In this document: positions 1 through 13,800 of the stretch, in pieces
How positions within the stretch are numbered: position 1 is the first letter of the stretch
Layout: every line of letters starts with the position of its first letter
Assembly (NCBI GenBank): GCA_034670405.1
Contig: JAXDDX010000016.1
Location: 1,570,501 to 1,634,500, forward strand
Source of the DNA: Hoplostethus atlanticus
Lineage: Eukaryota; Chordata; Actinopteri; Trachichthyiformes; Trachichthyidae
DNA length: 64,000 nt
Direction of reading: 5' to 3'
Notes under the pieces: generated by a model
What the model was told of the DNA's origin: nothing
Databases searched by the model: none
The model's input: only the letters and a program-made list of their open reading frames with translations
Translations under genes and position numbers: made by a program

Positions 1-855
1 ACAGTGCTTGAAATAATTCAGTCGTGGTCACTCAAATCTCATCGACGTAAGTAATCTGTCACTTACCCTCCTTAAACTACATAAATGAAAGTAACATGAC
101 CGTTTAGTTAAGGTTCCGCAATGCTAACATCAGCATAGCTAAGCCAGAAGCTACAGTGGTACGTTATCCACCCGTGTTTTGTCTTGTACTAGCTAGTAGG
201 GCTCACCATCATGCTAGATTATCCAATGTTGTGCAACAATCCAGCTACTTCCTCAGATATTTCCATACTTTTGATGTCAGTAAAATGCGTATGTGCCGCA
301 CTTTGAACTATGAAATCATTCCTAGTTAAGTGATGGTACATTTTCGCAAGAGATACTTATTTGTATCACGAATAAAGTAAGACTAAATAATTGATGTTGA
401 TAGTGTAACGCTATAGCATGCAGCTCCGTACAACAAATATGTTCACCTCCATTTCAGGTTGTCTAATATTAGTCGTGTGCTAATAAGTGACTGCATTTCA
501 TTTTGTGCACCATAGACTTCTTGTTTTGGGAACATGGTGTAATTTAGAGGAAATCACTGAACATAGTCTTAATTAGGAAGATTTTGACTTAGGAGACATT
601 TCGAAATGCACCTAGTACAGTTGCCACTCAGTTTGGTGGTGATTAAGTTGCGTACACATTATCAACTCACAAAAATACGACTTGACAATACAGTTGAAAC
701 ATATGGAGTTGTATTCTGAATGATTGCTGTTAGAATTGTAATCATACTGTAGTTAGTTGGGTAGACTAAGAACTCATTCATAACCTGCTGATCAGGCTGT
801 AGTTTCCTGGATGTGTGACTTGACCGGTTACCTGTGTTTCTTTACGAGCAGAGAG
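1..855. other. Upstream flank of mboat7, no gene seen
   Basis: No open reading frame, RNA gene or recognisable repeat could be supported here. The stretch is AT-rich. A pyrimidine-rich tract ending in AG (about 836-851) lies just before the mboat7 start codon, so the first coding exon probably has a splice acceptor there and a non-coding first exon lies further left or outside the window. Confidence 0.5.
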
Positions 856-2251
856 ATGTCTCCTGATGAGCTGGTGTACCTGGGAATCCTCGCTGCTTCC
901 ATCCCTATTGGATTCCTCTTCCGTTATCTTAGTGAGTCTTCTGGCCTTGGTCATATCCCATGGTCTGTGTAGTTGAACATATAAATGTATGTTTGTATTT
1001 AAATCTACTTGTTGGATGCTTTGCATTGTGACAGGAAATTATGTAAAACCAGGAGGCCTCCATCTTTATGCGCCTACAGGGGGTGGACAAAATAACAGAA
1101 GCATTTAACTATATATGAGTATTAAGTCCCTAATAGCAGACACACTGTTTAGGAGTGTGTCTGGGGGCATTTGCATCTTGGACTATAGGACCATCATGAG
1201 GGAACAGTGCTTACACTGTAGGGTGCATCTGGTGCTGCAAGATGCTCTCATATTACCTGGCCATTATATGACCATGCAGAGCGATCATCAGACCTAATGA
1301 CTCATGAGTTGGTTACCCACACCATTACCAAATGTAAACTCATCCAACTGTAGGAGAGAGGGTGAAAGATGACTCATCAAATCCACTGCTCAGGGGTTCA
1401 TGTTTTGTGCTCCTTACATCAGGTTATGCATCTTTGGGGCTTGTTGATGCAGAAACTGCAGGCGCAGTTTCCAAATAGCAGCCCTGCCGTAAAAAACAGC
1501 TTTGTGAAGCTGTTTGTTGTTGTGATGTGTGAGGCTGTGTTGCAGAGGTGTCGATTCAATTCTGTGGTCATTTTGAGACTGTAGATTTGTGGTGTTAAGC
1601 AAGTAAGTGAGCTTTGACTTACAACCACCGTTCCTCTTTGCCAATGCAGTTTGTCAATGTTAGGCATATGTTGTCATAATTTTTGAGACTGTTCCCCTTG
1701 TCACATTAAATAATTTTGTAGTTTTTGTGACCAATGGACCAACAATTTGGACACAGATGCCATTTTGAAACTGAGTTACCCCATGTTGCTTTGGAAACTC
1801 ATATAATTATAAATATATAAAAAATCATATACATTTGTAATTGTGATTTAGTTACTTCAAAGTCCTTTTTCATGTGGTGTTTCTGGTATGTTGTCCACCC
1901 CTCTAGCGCCTTGGTATATGTATGTCTAGGCTTTATTGTATAATCTTGCTTTGCTTTGTTACCTTCACTTCAGGTCCTCCCGTGAAGCAGGGGGCAGCCC
2001 TGCTCCTGGGCCTCTCTGTTACCATAGTAACATGTCAGATCCACGCTCTCCACTCTCTGGTGACGGTGATTGGAACATGGATAATTATTAAGACCAGCTG
2101 GCGGTGAGAGACGAACATCCAAGCTATTACAAATTGATTTAACTATAACTTGTTTTGGCAGCCTCAAAATTTCAAATTTCAACATTTCTCTCTCTCTCTC
2201 TCTCTCACTCACTCACTCACTCACTCACTCACTCACTCACTCACTCACTCA

Positions 2252-2290
<39 letters not shown>

Positions 2291-4032
2291 AGTCACCATG
2301 TTTGAGGTTCTTGAAACCTTTAATTGGTCGTGATGACTGATTATGTTGAGCTCATCTCTCTTTGTCCTTCTGTCTACAAGGCATGCCTCTGCACTCTGTC
2401 TGGGCTGGACCTTTCTCTACCTGCTCTTCTTCCGGCTGGTGACATGGTTCGGTCTGCCACAACCAACACCATTTTCCAACGCCATCCAGCTAATTCTCAC
2501 CCTCAAGGTATGGAAAACTCAAGGAGGATCACACAAAGAAATGCACACACAATTTGGCCAACACAGCAAGCTTGGGAAAATACTCTCTGTGTACATCAGT
2601 TCATCTTGTCCATATTGACTTGTCTTTCTGTTCTCAACTCAGATGGTGAGTCTAGCCAATGAGGTATATAGTTTCCACCTGGAGAAGAAAAAGGAAGTGA
2701 GCTCTTTTGCCAAGTCTCCTGTCGTTGGTGGTCTATCTCAGGAGCCCTCTCTCTACGATATTCTGTCCTACAGCTACTGCTATGTGGGCATAATGACGGG
2801 TAAGTCTGCGAAAGTGTGGGATGACATTTCCCTGCATCTTCCCTCTTCCTTAGTTACAGATATTTAAAAATAATAATGCTAATAATTTATTTAATTCAAT
2901 TTATCCATTTAAATAAAGATTTGAAACTTAGACATGTTTGTGTGTGAGCTGTAAACGGCCATGTGTATTGTCTGATGTGAATTTGCGTTTGCATCCATTT
3001 TAACTCTTGTCTCTCTTTGTCTCACTCTCTGCTACTTGTTCAATATTGTGTGAGTCCATATACGTTTTCACTATCATTAAAGTTAGTTGCAATTGTCATG
3101 TAACTCTTCTCCATGTTTCTTTTTGTATACTTGTTCCCCTTGCCTATCCAACAACACGTTTTCTTCTGTTGAACCACCATGTCCTCCACTGTGCCCATTT
3201 GTGTTCATGTTGTCTTTTATAATCTCTTTCGCCCCTTTTGTCTGTCTTCATCCCTTTATTTCATCCCTTCATTTCCCTACAGGCCCGTTCTTTCGCTTCC
3301 AAACGTATGTTGACTGGCTGAGGCAGCCAAGCCCACACACCCTACCTGGCCATATCCCTTGCTTGCAGCGGTTGAAGCTGCTTCCAGTCTACGGCGCTCT
3401 CTTCCTGGCTGTGAACTCTGTCTTTCCCCTGGCTTACGTCCGCACAGAGGAGTTCCTGGATCGCCACTTCCTCTTCAGGTATTGTGACAGGGCCTAATGC
3501 AAGAAAGCCAACCAGTTAAATTCTTTCAATTCTGTACAAGATATAAATGTGAGCAATAAATAAAAAGAACAATAAATAAAAAGAATAAAATACTAATAGG
3601 CAAATGCACAAAACAATTAAAACAATAAAAATATATTACAGACCATTATTCAACTAAAAGCAAGCCTTAATAAAATTATTTTAAAGGGGGAAACTGAGCT
3701 GATTTGCCTGCTGACGGCCCTGATGGATAAAGCTCGATCACCCTTCGTTTTCAGTTTAGACTGGAATAACTAAAAGAGAGCCTTGGGATCATAGGGGGTC
3801 AAAAGTTCAGATGTAGTTAGGTGTTAGTCCAAAACATGCTGATTAAATAAATTAGATTAATTCCTAAATTGACTGATTTTGATTGAGTTAAAAATGATCC
3901 TGTCATTAAAGATACAGTACTTTAGTAGTGAGCAGGTCGTTGAGTGTAAACCGTAATAGGCCCAATAATAATGGAAGGCTAAATGTCTCAATAATATCCC
4001 TGCAGTTGTCAACTAAGATAAATAGCATACTG

Positions 4033-4067
<35 letters not shown>

Positions 4068-5248
4068 AGGTTGTTCTACATGACAGTGGTGTTCTTCGTG
4101 TTTAGGATGCGTTTCTATGCAGCATGGTGTGGGGCAGAGGCTGGTTGTATCAGTGCAGGTTTAGGCTGCTACCCAGAGAAGGCATTGTCCAAACCCGGAG
4201 GAGGACCCACTGTAAAATATAGGTACCATGTTGCTGAATTTACAGTTATATACAGAGAGGATGCATCAATGTTTCAGTCAGAATAGTGAATAAGTGAATA
4301 ATCTATCGTTTTGTTGTTTTTTCCTTGTTGCCAGCCCTGATCCCACCACTCAAGAGGTATATGACTTCAAAACCATCCAGAACATCGACTGCTACAACAC
4401 TGACTTCTGTGTGAAGGTCCGCCACGGCATGCGCTACTGGAACATGACAGTGCAGTGGTGGCTGCATCACTACATCTACCCCAACTCCCCCTTCAAAGCT
4501 TACACTCTCAGGTAAGGCTTACTATGTTTGTAGTAGCTTATTGATATTGTACAGGGATGAGTCCATCTAAAAATCATATCATATATAAAACTATTTTTGG
4601 TGATTACTTCGTGGTGTACCAGTAGATGCACATAAAGACTCCAACCAGATATCACTCTAACTTTGAAGAATCCTAATCTTGTGACGGCTCAACAGTATGT
4701 GCAAAGCATTTTTGAACCTTCTGTTTGTTATGTCCCACCCAAACATCCCGTTTCAACCAGAAATGCATCAAATCACGGAAGAAGGACACCGTTTCCTTGT
4801 GACTTTAATATCTCTCCCTCTACCTCTCACTCTCAGGGCTGGTTGGACCATGTTCATCAGTGCCTACTGGCATGGACTACATGCTGGCTACTACCTGTCC
4901 TTCCTCACCATCCCCCTGTGTATTGCAGCTGAGTCTGCCATGGAGGCCTCCATCCGAGCTAAACTAGGGCCCCGGGGACAGAACATCTTCGACTGGGTCC
5001 ATTGGTTCTTGAAGATGAGGGCCTATGACTACATGTGTATGGGCTTTGTGCTCCTCAAGGCCAGTGATACCATCAACTACTGGACATCCATCTACTTCAT
5101 CATACATATCCTCGCCATTTGCTGCATAATATTGGGCAGGGTACTGAAGGGAGGGAAACGGGAAGGGAAGAGAGGGGAAAAGGAGGAGAAATCAGAGGGA
5201 GAAAAGATAGAGAACATGAAAGAAGAAATTAGAGAAAAGGCGGACTGA
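856..5248 (+). CDS. mboat7: Lysophosphatidylinositol acyltransferase MBOAT7 (LPLAT7/LPIAT1)
   Basis: Eight coding exons join in phase: 856-931, 1974-2103, 2381-2507, 2643-2799, 3283-3478, 4070-4222, 4335-4511 and 4837-5248, giving 475 aa (human about 472). The product is a multi-pass ER membrane enzyme of the MBOAT family that moves a polyunsaturated acyl group, preferentially arachidonoyl from CoA, onto lysophosphatidylinositol. Seen in the sequence: the family N-terminus MSPDELVYLG, the SYSYCYVGIMTGPFFR segment, and the expected catalytic pair, Asn316 in RYWNMTVQWW and His351 in AYWHGLH. The conserved FDWVHWFLKMRAYDYMCMGF block follows, then a strongly charged Lys/Glu tail of about 35 residues. 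tmc4 follows in the same orientation, as in mammals. No frame break or missing key residue was seen. Identification rests on whole-length similarity to the known family and is secure. Confidence 0.96.
2188..2290. repeat. Compound microsatellite (CT)n-(CTCA)n-(CA)n
   Basis: In mboat7 intron 2 a CT run passes into about 14 CTCA tetramers and then a CA run. It is a simple sequence repeat, likely length-variable between individuals. Confidence 0.95.
4039..4067. repeat. CT microsatellite abutting a splice acceptor
   Basis: A CT run forms the polypyrimidine tract of mboat7 intron 5 and ends directly at the AG acceptor of the exon starting at 4070. Length change here could affect splicing. Confidence 0.85.
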
Positions 5249-7567
5249 ATGTAGGCAATAATGAACTGGATATTTGGAGGATATGGGGAGGAGTTACTTC
5301 AAGACTTCTCTTTTCACTCATCACTCATCTGTCACTCATCTGTACTAGTTACACATCTCACACAGGTCCAATAATGTTCCCTGTGGGAAAGGGTTGAAGT
5401 TGTATTCTCCTGGATTAGAAACATCATTGGACCAAGAGCAGAAATCAGTGTGACATGTAAACAGTAGCGGTTGCCACTGGAGATATTTCATTACACACCA
5501 TATGTACATATGTGTAAAAGTATTGAGAAAATTGGTGGAGGAATGTTTGAGCTCAATGAATGTTATTTTTGTAGTGCGAGTGGCGAATGGGGTGTATAGA
5601 GATGATTCACTCCCTTCATTGGTGCATTTGCCAGTACAATATATGTGAGGTGAAGTCCCATTTTAATACCAATGTTTTTAAACTACCTAAGAGGTCAAGA
5701 CGGGCTCATTCCTGAACAGAAACATACAAGGATAGTAGGAAAAAGTAGTAGGGTGAGTAAAATTACAAGCCGCTGAACCCTGATAATGAACCAGGCTGCA
5801 CAAGGATTCCTTCTACACAATTTAAAGAGAAACGAGGCAATAGGGATTCAGTTGTCTCGCCATGTGTCACCATAACCAAACCAGCAAGACATTCCAACAG
5901 CTGATGATGGACACCTTTCAGGAGTATATTTGATGAATGAGAGTGCAATGGAATGAATGATTTTTTTGAGGAATTTGTTTTTGAGAATGATTTGAGGAAC
6001 ATTTAATTAATTGTTGAAATACACCTGTATATAATTGTGCAGCCCTTATTATCAGTGGAAGTTGCTTCAAGCTGAAATATAAATAGAAGGCTAAATGTAA
6101 GAAACTGACACAAGCTTCAGAGTCGAGGCCCAAATGGCATTTTTTTGTTTACCTAAATGACCTGAGGATCTCTTTCAGGCAGCTGTGAGTTTGATCTGAG
6201 TAACATCAAGCTTTCTCAGCATTATAATGTTCCTCATTCTGTTCTGTATCTGTGCTGTAGCTTAATTATTTGATGCAACGTGTCCAAAATGATTTTACGT
6301 GGATATTTTTCTTTGCCGTTGTGTTCTCTGTCTTTGTTAATGTTTCAGATGTTACCCTTGAGTGTACTACAGGAAAAGGGTATCATGTGAAAGATGAAGC
6401 CACAGTCTGTTCACTGCCAAAATGTCTGTACTGCCATCATGGACCAGTCTGGCTTGGGACCAAACATTTGTTATAAAGAGTCTCAAGTTTCACATCATTT
6501 CTATAAGCTACCTTACTGATGAATAACTGAGCACAGCAAATTACCGTTGGATCAAACTGCCTATATACTATTTGGAAACTCATAATGGGCTCTTCCACAC
6601 TACCGCTTGTAACAACTTCTCCCTCCCTCAAACTATTTCTCTATTCTGTATGAACATGACTGGATTGAAAGGTACAGTTCCTCCCCCTGGGTGTATTGTA
6701 CAATTCTATCAGCATGGACTTCGACTTGGACTTGAAATTACAGTACAGAATAATTTCATGTTTTCTTCATTATCTTTTTCTTCTCCTGTGCCAAACGCGT
6801 TCTGCTTGTTTTATTCCATAGTGATCAGTGTGAATTATAGTTCTGTTGTTGTTACATGCAGTTAGCCTCCCATCTCCAGCCTATTTATTTGTTTGTCTCT
6901 AAATGGTTTCACATGCTGTGATGATTGTAACACTCCCTGCTTTGTAACTGTTACACATGGAATACATAACATTTCCTCACAAGTGTTTAGCGCTGGTCTT
7001 TATTTGTTTACTTGATACGATAATCTGTGAATGATTTGTTTAGTATTAGTAATATAGGCTGCATTACTTATTAAGATAAAGCTCAGAAAAAATACTTCTT
7101 CATTGTCACTGGGAAATCATTAACTCTCCCCTCTTACCCACATTAACACACCTGCTTAGTTACCTGGCAACACTGTGCTTCAGTGCTTGCAGTTGAATAT
7201 GAGCTAATGTAGCCCTTTGTAAGTAACCACACCCCCTACGTGTGGCTGGTAAATTGATTATTTTAACTTATACACATACTGATACATTTAATGTATTCCC
7301 ACCACCACCCACACTCATCAACAATATGAGTTAACCTGCCTGCCTGCTGTACCCAGGAAAGTTTTGATAGCGGTCGGTTGCGCAGCGTGAATTGTGTCTG
7401 GATAGTAACCATCTCCTTGGTAATAATGGGTTAAGCCTACAAGGAAGTACCTGTGTGATAATTTACATAGGGTGTAAAGTCCGTGAGAGGAAGAGGGCAG
7501 TGAGAGAGAGATTCCTGGATAGGCACTATTTCCTCATTACGAGCTGACCCATCTTTCTTTCTGATTT
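5249..7567. other. mboat7 3' UTR and mboat7-tmc4 intergenic region
   Basis: About 2.3 kb without a coding exon. The first part should be mboat7 3' untranslated sequence, but I found no clear AATAAA on the plus strand, so the transcript end is not fixed. The small open frames here have no family features. The last part must contain the tmc4 promoter and 5' UTR, but no specific element was recognised. Confidence 0.5.
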
Positions 7568-7832
7568 TGGAAGTGGCAGAATATTAGATGCGGTTACAGA
7601 GGACAGTCTTAATAGACTGGTTGAATTGTATTGCATCAGGGAAATGGCCAGTGAGCAGCAGAGTCAAGGCTCAGGTAAGCTGTGTTACTTTGTTTAAGGT
7701 GTGTCTGGTGTGTCTGGTTTCTTATGTGGAAGTGGCAGAATATTAGATGCCGTTACAGAGGACAGTCTTAATAGACTGGTTGAATTGTATTGCATCAGGG
7801 AAATGGCCAGTGAGCAGCAGAGTCAAGGCTCA
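7568..7832 (+). repeat. Tandem duplication of the tmc4 first coding exon
   Basis: The 106-bp block 7568-7673 is repeated almost exactly at 7727-7832 (offset 159 bp; one clear mismatch, G versus C, in the stretch after ATTAGATG). Both copies carry the start codon and the codons for [10 protein letters not shown]. Copy 1 is followed by a strong GGTAAGC donor. In copy 2 the donor and about 20 bp after it are missing, and the sequence runs directly into the GTGTGTCTGG stretch found downstream of copy 1. Confidence 0.93.
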
Positions 7833-10800
7833 AGGTGTGTCTGGTTTCTCACCTCTCTGTGATCACACATATCTTTTCTATTGACAATGAATTCCTCAGT
7901 GCTCTCTTAACCTTAATCTTACTGAACTGTCTTTGCACACTTACCAACTGATTCCTTTGCTGATCTTCTGTCCTTCATCCACCCAGTTCAGGGGAATGGT
8001 TACCCTGGTGACCAGCAGTCACTAAGGTTACGAAGGGTTCCATCTGGAACATCCAATCAGAATTCCCCTCAGTTCAAATGGGGCTCAACCCCTGCAGAGG
8101 AAGATGAGGGGAGTGAATCTAGACCACGCCAGGACCTCAGGAGCCTTCCAATGCCCATGCCCCTGAAAAGAGCTGTACGGTATGAAAACAAATGAGCAGT
8201 TTCCTTTTACGTCAGGGTCAAGTTTGTTTTGTAATGTATGTTTATTCAGTTTTGAGTCATGTTACAATATTGAAAGTAATAGCATAGTGCAGGATACAGA
8301 TATGTAGCACACCATGGCACGATTCCCCACCCTCACCCCACACCACACATAACTGCACCTTCATTTGCACTCACCCTAGCCCACACACACGCACCTTTCG
8401 CCCTATCTGCCCAAATTAAATTTCGGTGTTGAGCATGGACACGTCTCTTCTGCTGCCAACACAATCAGGATGACAATACAAATATATTGGCAATGATAAT
8501 AATTATAATGAATAAAGGAGATACCTTGGAGTTGTGGATTATATTCCATACGTCGTCCAAGGTATTCAAAACACATCTATATTCCATATCCACCTGCATC
8601 TCTTTCACGTATGCTACACATGTTCACACAATGTAGTCGTTCACACATCTAGTGTTTTATGTTTACAGTATTCAATAATTATATAGGGAGGGATACTCAG
8701 ACAGATCATTAATTGTCTATACAGAGGCTAATGGATTCTTCAACAAGGTAATTCCATTTAATACAATTAATGCTTTATCTACATCAACAGAAGCAATACT
8801 TTTGGTTTTGTCCATTGGTGTAGATTATATAATGTGTCCATGTTATGATTAGGAATGTGTACTGCTAGATCATTGACTGCTAATGTAGTTGTTGTCCTCT
8901 CATGGCACCTCGGACTAAGGCGCATACCATGCCATAGGTTGTCACAGCGTACATACAGTATTGCATGTTATCCCCTTTCTTTCTCTCCAAACTGCCCTGT
9001 CCCGTTGCAGTATAATCTCTAATTAAGCAGAAAGTAACTTTAAAAACTCCATGTCTCTCTTTTCCATAACAGGCAGGTGCAGCAAATGCAAGTGCCTGTG
9101 GTGTCCAGTTATGAGTCCTGGAAATGCAGCAAGACCAAAACCCTGCGCAGGTTCAGAGACAGTGCCGGAGGATTTCTGGCCTTTTTCACACTGTGGAGGA
9201 AGTCCATGCAAAAAGATAGGAGGTGGGCCTTTCACCAAGTTATCTGAAGGGAGTAATAAGTGGCTTGGTTAGCTACATTTATGCTCACAGTCTCAAACGT
9301 CCCCTCTTCAGTGAATCCTGCCATACATATACAGGTTAATGAGGTTAACATATACAGGTTGATATGATATAACCATATACCTAATATCAATATATTTGAC
9401 AGTGTTTTGCAAATATGGTTTGAATCCAGCAATGCCTTTTGAATGAAATTGTGGCGCTTTGCCTCAACAGGGAACTTTGGAGGTGGTGTCCAGTCTTACT
9501 TCCTGTTCCTGCGATTCTTGGTGGTACTCAACTTTGTTTCCTTCTTGCTGATTGCTGGACTTGTCCTCATCCCCAGCATTGTGTTCAGATCTGTTGGGAG
9601 CAGCCCCTGTCAACAGCACCGGTAATGATATGTGCAGGCTGCAGTGTGTTACATTGCAACAAGGAATTTAAATCGTTTTCTATTAGGGTAACTCAAGGCA
9701 GAAATGTATTTTCAAGATATTTGATTGGCCTGAATTTGATGGTAACTAGATGGCTCAATGGTGATGCGATCCGACAATTCAAGACAATTATATTCATTAA
9801 AAACAATATGCCTTCTCACAATTCCATCTAACAGTATCCTAGCAACAGTCCCGCCTCAGAGGATGGGGAGTTGGAATAAGTGACAAAAGCGTGGTACCAG
9901 AGTGGTTTACCCCTTAGAAATGAACTGAAGAAATGCTCACCGGTGCGTTTGCAGAATTTAATTCCAAAACGCAATCCATTTTAGAAAAAAAGTAAATTAG
10001 AAATGACACAATGTGTACGTTTTAAAAGTAGAATAAAGAAGGACTTTAGTAAGTACTATCGTTTAAAAAGTATCATAATTAGTGATACCACCACCATTTT
10101 TACCATCAGCCCTTTTTTCTAAGGGTGGATATCTTATTTTGAAAAGAAACATTAATTTGATGCTTTGATTTTCAAAAGCTGTGTGAGGAAACTGACTGTA
10201 TCTAGATGATGGTACAGGGGTTAAGAGCCCCTGCCTTTGCAATCATGAGCGTGCCATAGGCCTGCATTTAAATACCACCATAGCCAATTGCTAGACTTTG
10301 CTTTCCCTTCTCTGTCTCCCTCTCTGTTATTCTTAAAGTTCAGAAAATCTAAGGACAACAACATGACTGGGCATGAAAGGTAAAGAAATGCATTAACCAT
10401 GGTAACAAGAATGTGTGTAGAGATCCTAAAGTCTTCCTTGTGTTTTCCAGGTCCAGAGGAATGCATGTTTTATGACCCTAATCCTCAAGGCCTGGTGGTG
10501 TTCTATAATTACTTTCTTGACTTACTTTCTGGAACGGTGAGAAACTGCAATGCCTCAGTGACAGATATCAGACTTAGCAAATTCATAGGCAAAAAGATAT
10601 TGATGTTGTTCCTTTGTAGACCCACGTCCCATGTTCATTTACACATCAGACATTCTCAGCCACTCTCCTCTCCGCTGTGTTCAGGGCTTTATGGAGTATT
10701 CCTACCTGTTCTATGGCTACTACAACAACACAATGGTGCAGGACAGTAACTTCTCCTACAACATCCCCCTGGCCTACCTCTTCACTGCTGTCTTCTACTT

Positions 10801-13800
10801 TGTGTTCTGTCTAATATGTATCATTGCACGGTTAGTCCCAGAACACACACATCTTCAGACACAAAGTCAAAAATTCAACGAATAAGGCGTTATGGCAGAG
10901 CTGCACAGTCTGAGGACTGGTGTGTGTGTGTGTGTGTGAGAGAGGGTGTGTTTGTTTTGGCTCTAACCTGTCACAGTGAATGTTCTGGTCAGTATGTGAA
11001 ATGAACAGGATGACATTTAAAAACCACCCCTGAACCGAGGGCTCGGTCCACTGACTTGCATCTGTATTCCCTTCCCTGACTGGTTGCTTACACAGCATGG
11101 GGACTGCGGCTCGTGTTGCTGTGGCAACGGGAGGCAGTGCTGCGAGCAGTTACAGCAAGATAGTGTTCACCGGCTGGGACTACGGTTGCCTGGGAGATCA
11201 GGCTACTAAACTGAAACAGAAAAACATCCACTACCGGCTACAGGTGAGAGGGGATCTGTCCTACTTAGCAGGTTGGAGGGCAATAATGAAAAAGAGTGAC
11301 AGACAATTCTGCAGCACACCACAGTTTTATACATTACCCCCCCCCCCCCTCTCTCTCTCTCTCAGGTGGACCTGGAGGAGGAGAGGATAAAGAAAAGGGC
11401 AGCCTCTCTGACCACGGGTCAAAAAATATTTCTATACTCACTCCGTATTTTTCTGGCTCTTGTTGCTTTTGGCCTGATTATAGCAGCCTTCTATGGTATT
11501 ATCCAGGCTACCGTCTACAGCCAGGTGAGTGAACATATACACTGATAGTGATCTGTTATTATCCTCAGTAAAGTCTTGGTTCTTGTCTGGCTGAACATTG
11601 ACCTTTTGGTTCCTATCTATGCCAAACAGAGTCAGAGCAGGCAGGAAGGGATCATGGGTTTAATTTTTGAGTACCTACCCTCCATCGTCATCACCGCTGG
11701 AAACTTCCTGGTGCCTTTGCTGTGTGACCAGATTGCCTTGTTAGAGAGATATGCTCCCAGCACCTCCATCATAGTGGCACTAATGAGGTGTGTAACTGAA
11801 AGTGAATTATTATTCCTAATCTGTGTTTAATCACCTAAACCTAAACCTAAACCTAAACTAAAACTTCATCAAATCAAAATGTGTTTGATGATGTTTCCTC
11901 ATTTCTCTCTCATGTCAAGGTCAGTGTTCCTGCGCATGGTCAGTCTGGGTGCTCTCCTCTACACCCTGTGGAGTCAGATCACCTGTGATGGTAGCACTAA
12001 TGCTGAAAATTGTAAATTGTGCCAATACAACCATGTGGAGTATCCGGTAATTATGCTACTTGTCCATGAGCGCATCTAAATTATTTTAAATGGCCTGTTC
12101 TTTTCACCTCCCCTTCAACTGCACTGATCTTACTCTTAGGGCAGGACGCGTTCAAACACGACTGAGGTACATGCACAAATTCCATGCGTAGTTGATTAAG
12201 CTCTATGTATGGAGCTCAATCAGACCCTGGTGGCCTCAGGCAGCATAGAAACCCAGGAAGGACTAGGAACAGCAGTCAAGAAGGAGGCAGCGAGACAAAC
12301 AGCAGGTCAATGGTAGTTTCAATTAACAAAGCACACGTGTGTGGGTCACCAAAGTGAAAAGAAAATCTGCAGTGTAATATATAGCAATTCTGATAAATGC
12401 TGACTATCTAGCTCAACAGTTATTCACTAAGTCAGGGTACAGGAATGGATAGGAGCAGGTGATTGTCTCATCTGCTGACACAATAGAGTAGTAAAACATA
12501 AAATGTGTTCTCTGAAGTACAGTTTAAAATAGTAAAACGAGCTGATGACATTGAGTGACCTAATCCTGACTAAGGCTTTGTGAGAGACACAAAAGAGTGC
12601 AAAACGTGCTTTATTTTTAATCCCTTCGGCATGTAGACGTCATGACTCGCTTGAGCCGAATTAGACGTTAAACGGAGTATGGCCAGTTGCTGGGTTACTC
12701 TGTGCATGTGAATGTAGCCATCATTTTGCCCCCTGTGTCTTCATGCAGTGCTGGGAAACACGTGTGGGACAGGAGATGTACAAGCTAACACTGTTTGACT
12801 TCCTCATCACCATTGCTGTGCTGGTCCTGGTGGAGTACCCACGCAGGTATATCCCAAAAGACTGGTTTCTCAGTTTCGACATACCGTGTAACAAATGAGT
12901 CTGTACTAAATAAGATGGAAACATATATTTATGTGAATGTAAATCAATTGGAATATGCTGACTTTGAGACAGTCACCCATGTGATCCGGTTGTGCTTGTG
13001 TCTGTGTGCCAGGATGGTGGTGGACAACTGGTCCAGTAAGCTGGCTCAGTGGGTGGGCCGCCAGGAGTTCCTAGTTCCTTCCAACGTGCTTGGACTGGTG
13101 TATGGTCAGACGGTGGTTTGGACAGGAGCTCTTTTTTGCCCTCTGCTGCCATTCATCAGCACCATCAAGTTTGTCATCCTCTTTTACTGCAAGAAGGTGA
13201 TGAAATATCTCACGCTAGACACAACGCTTTGTCACTGTAACACAACCATGCAGATTCAGACTGCTCAGTTCAGTGTCCTCGAGAGGAGAACATCTTTTCC
13301 ACGGCTTTCAGCAGCACATCAACGCAACAACACATGGAGACAGTGATTAGTCAAACAGTTCAGACATCACATGGCAACCATTCTCTGACGCCTGAGTTGA
13401 AATGACAAATTCTACACATTGTTTTCTTTTTTTCTCCCTAATCCTGTTATTCATCTCCATTTCCTCTTTCCTCTCCAGATCACGCTGTTCAATAACTGTC
13501 GTCCTGCACTGAAGACGTTTCGCTCCACCACCTCCACCTTCTTCTTCCTGGTGGTACTTCTGTTTGGCTGGGGCCTGGCCATGGTTGTCATGATCTATAG
13601 TCTGGCTGAGTGAGTGATGACTGCTGCCCACTCACCTGTAACAATCACAACAGATGTGCTTTGTAGTGTAGTATTGGCAAAAGCAAATAGTTGGTGTGAA
13701 ATATTAATGATAGTGGTAGTTGAGGTTTTATTTCCAGTTGTTGTGGTTCTGCAGCTCAATAAGTAGAGCATGTGGAGACTGGCAGGGTTAGGGGGGTTGA

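Noticed and set aside
3007..3282. Long hydrophobic open frame upstream of mboat7 exon 5
   Set aside because: It is a pyrimidine-rich intron read through into the real exon; the true exon starts at 3283 by phase and homology.
6270..6865. Small open frames in the mboat7-tmc4 spacer
   Set aside because: They are 68-97 codons, lack homology that I recognise and have no consistent splice sites; most likely 3' UTR noise.
11828..11860. CCTAAA tandem run resembling telomere repeat
   Set aside because: The unit is CCTAAA, not the vertebrate CCCTAA, only about four copies exist, and it sits in a tmc4 intron. It is a short chance repeat, not an interstitial telomere.
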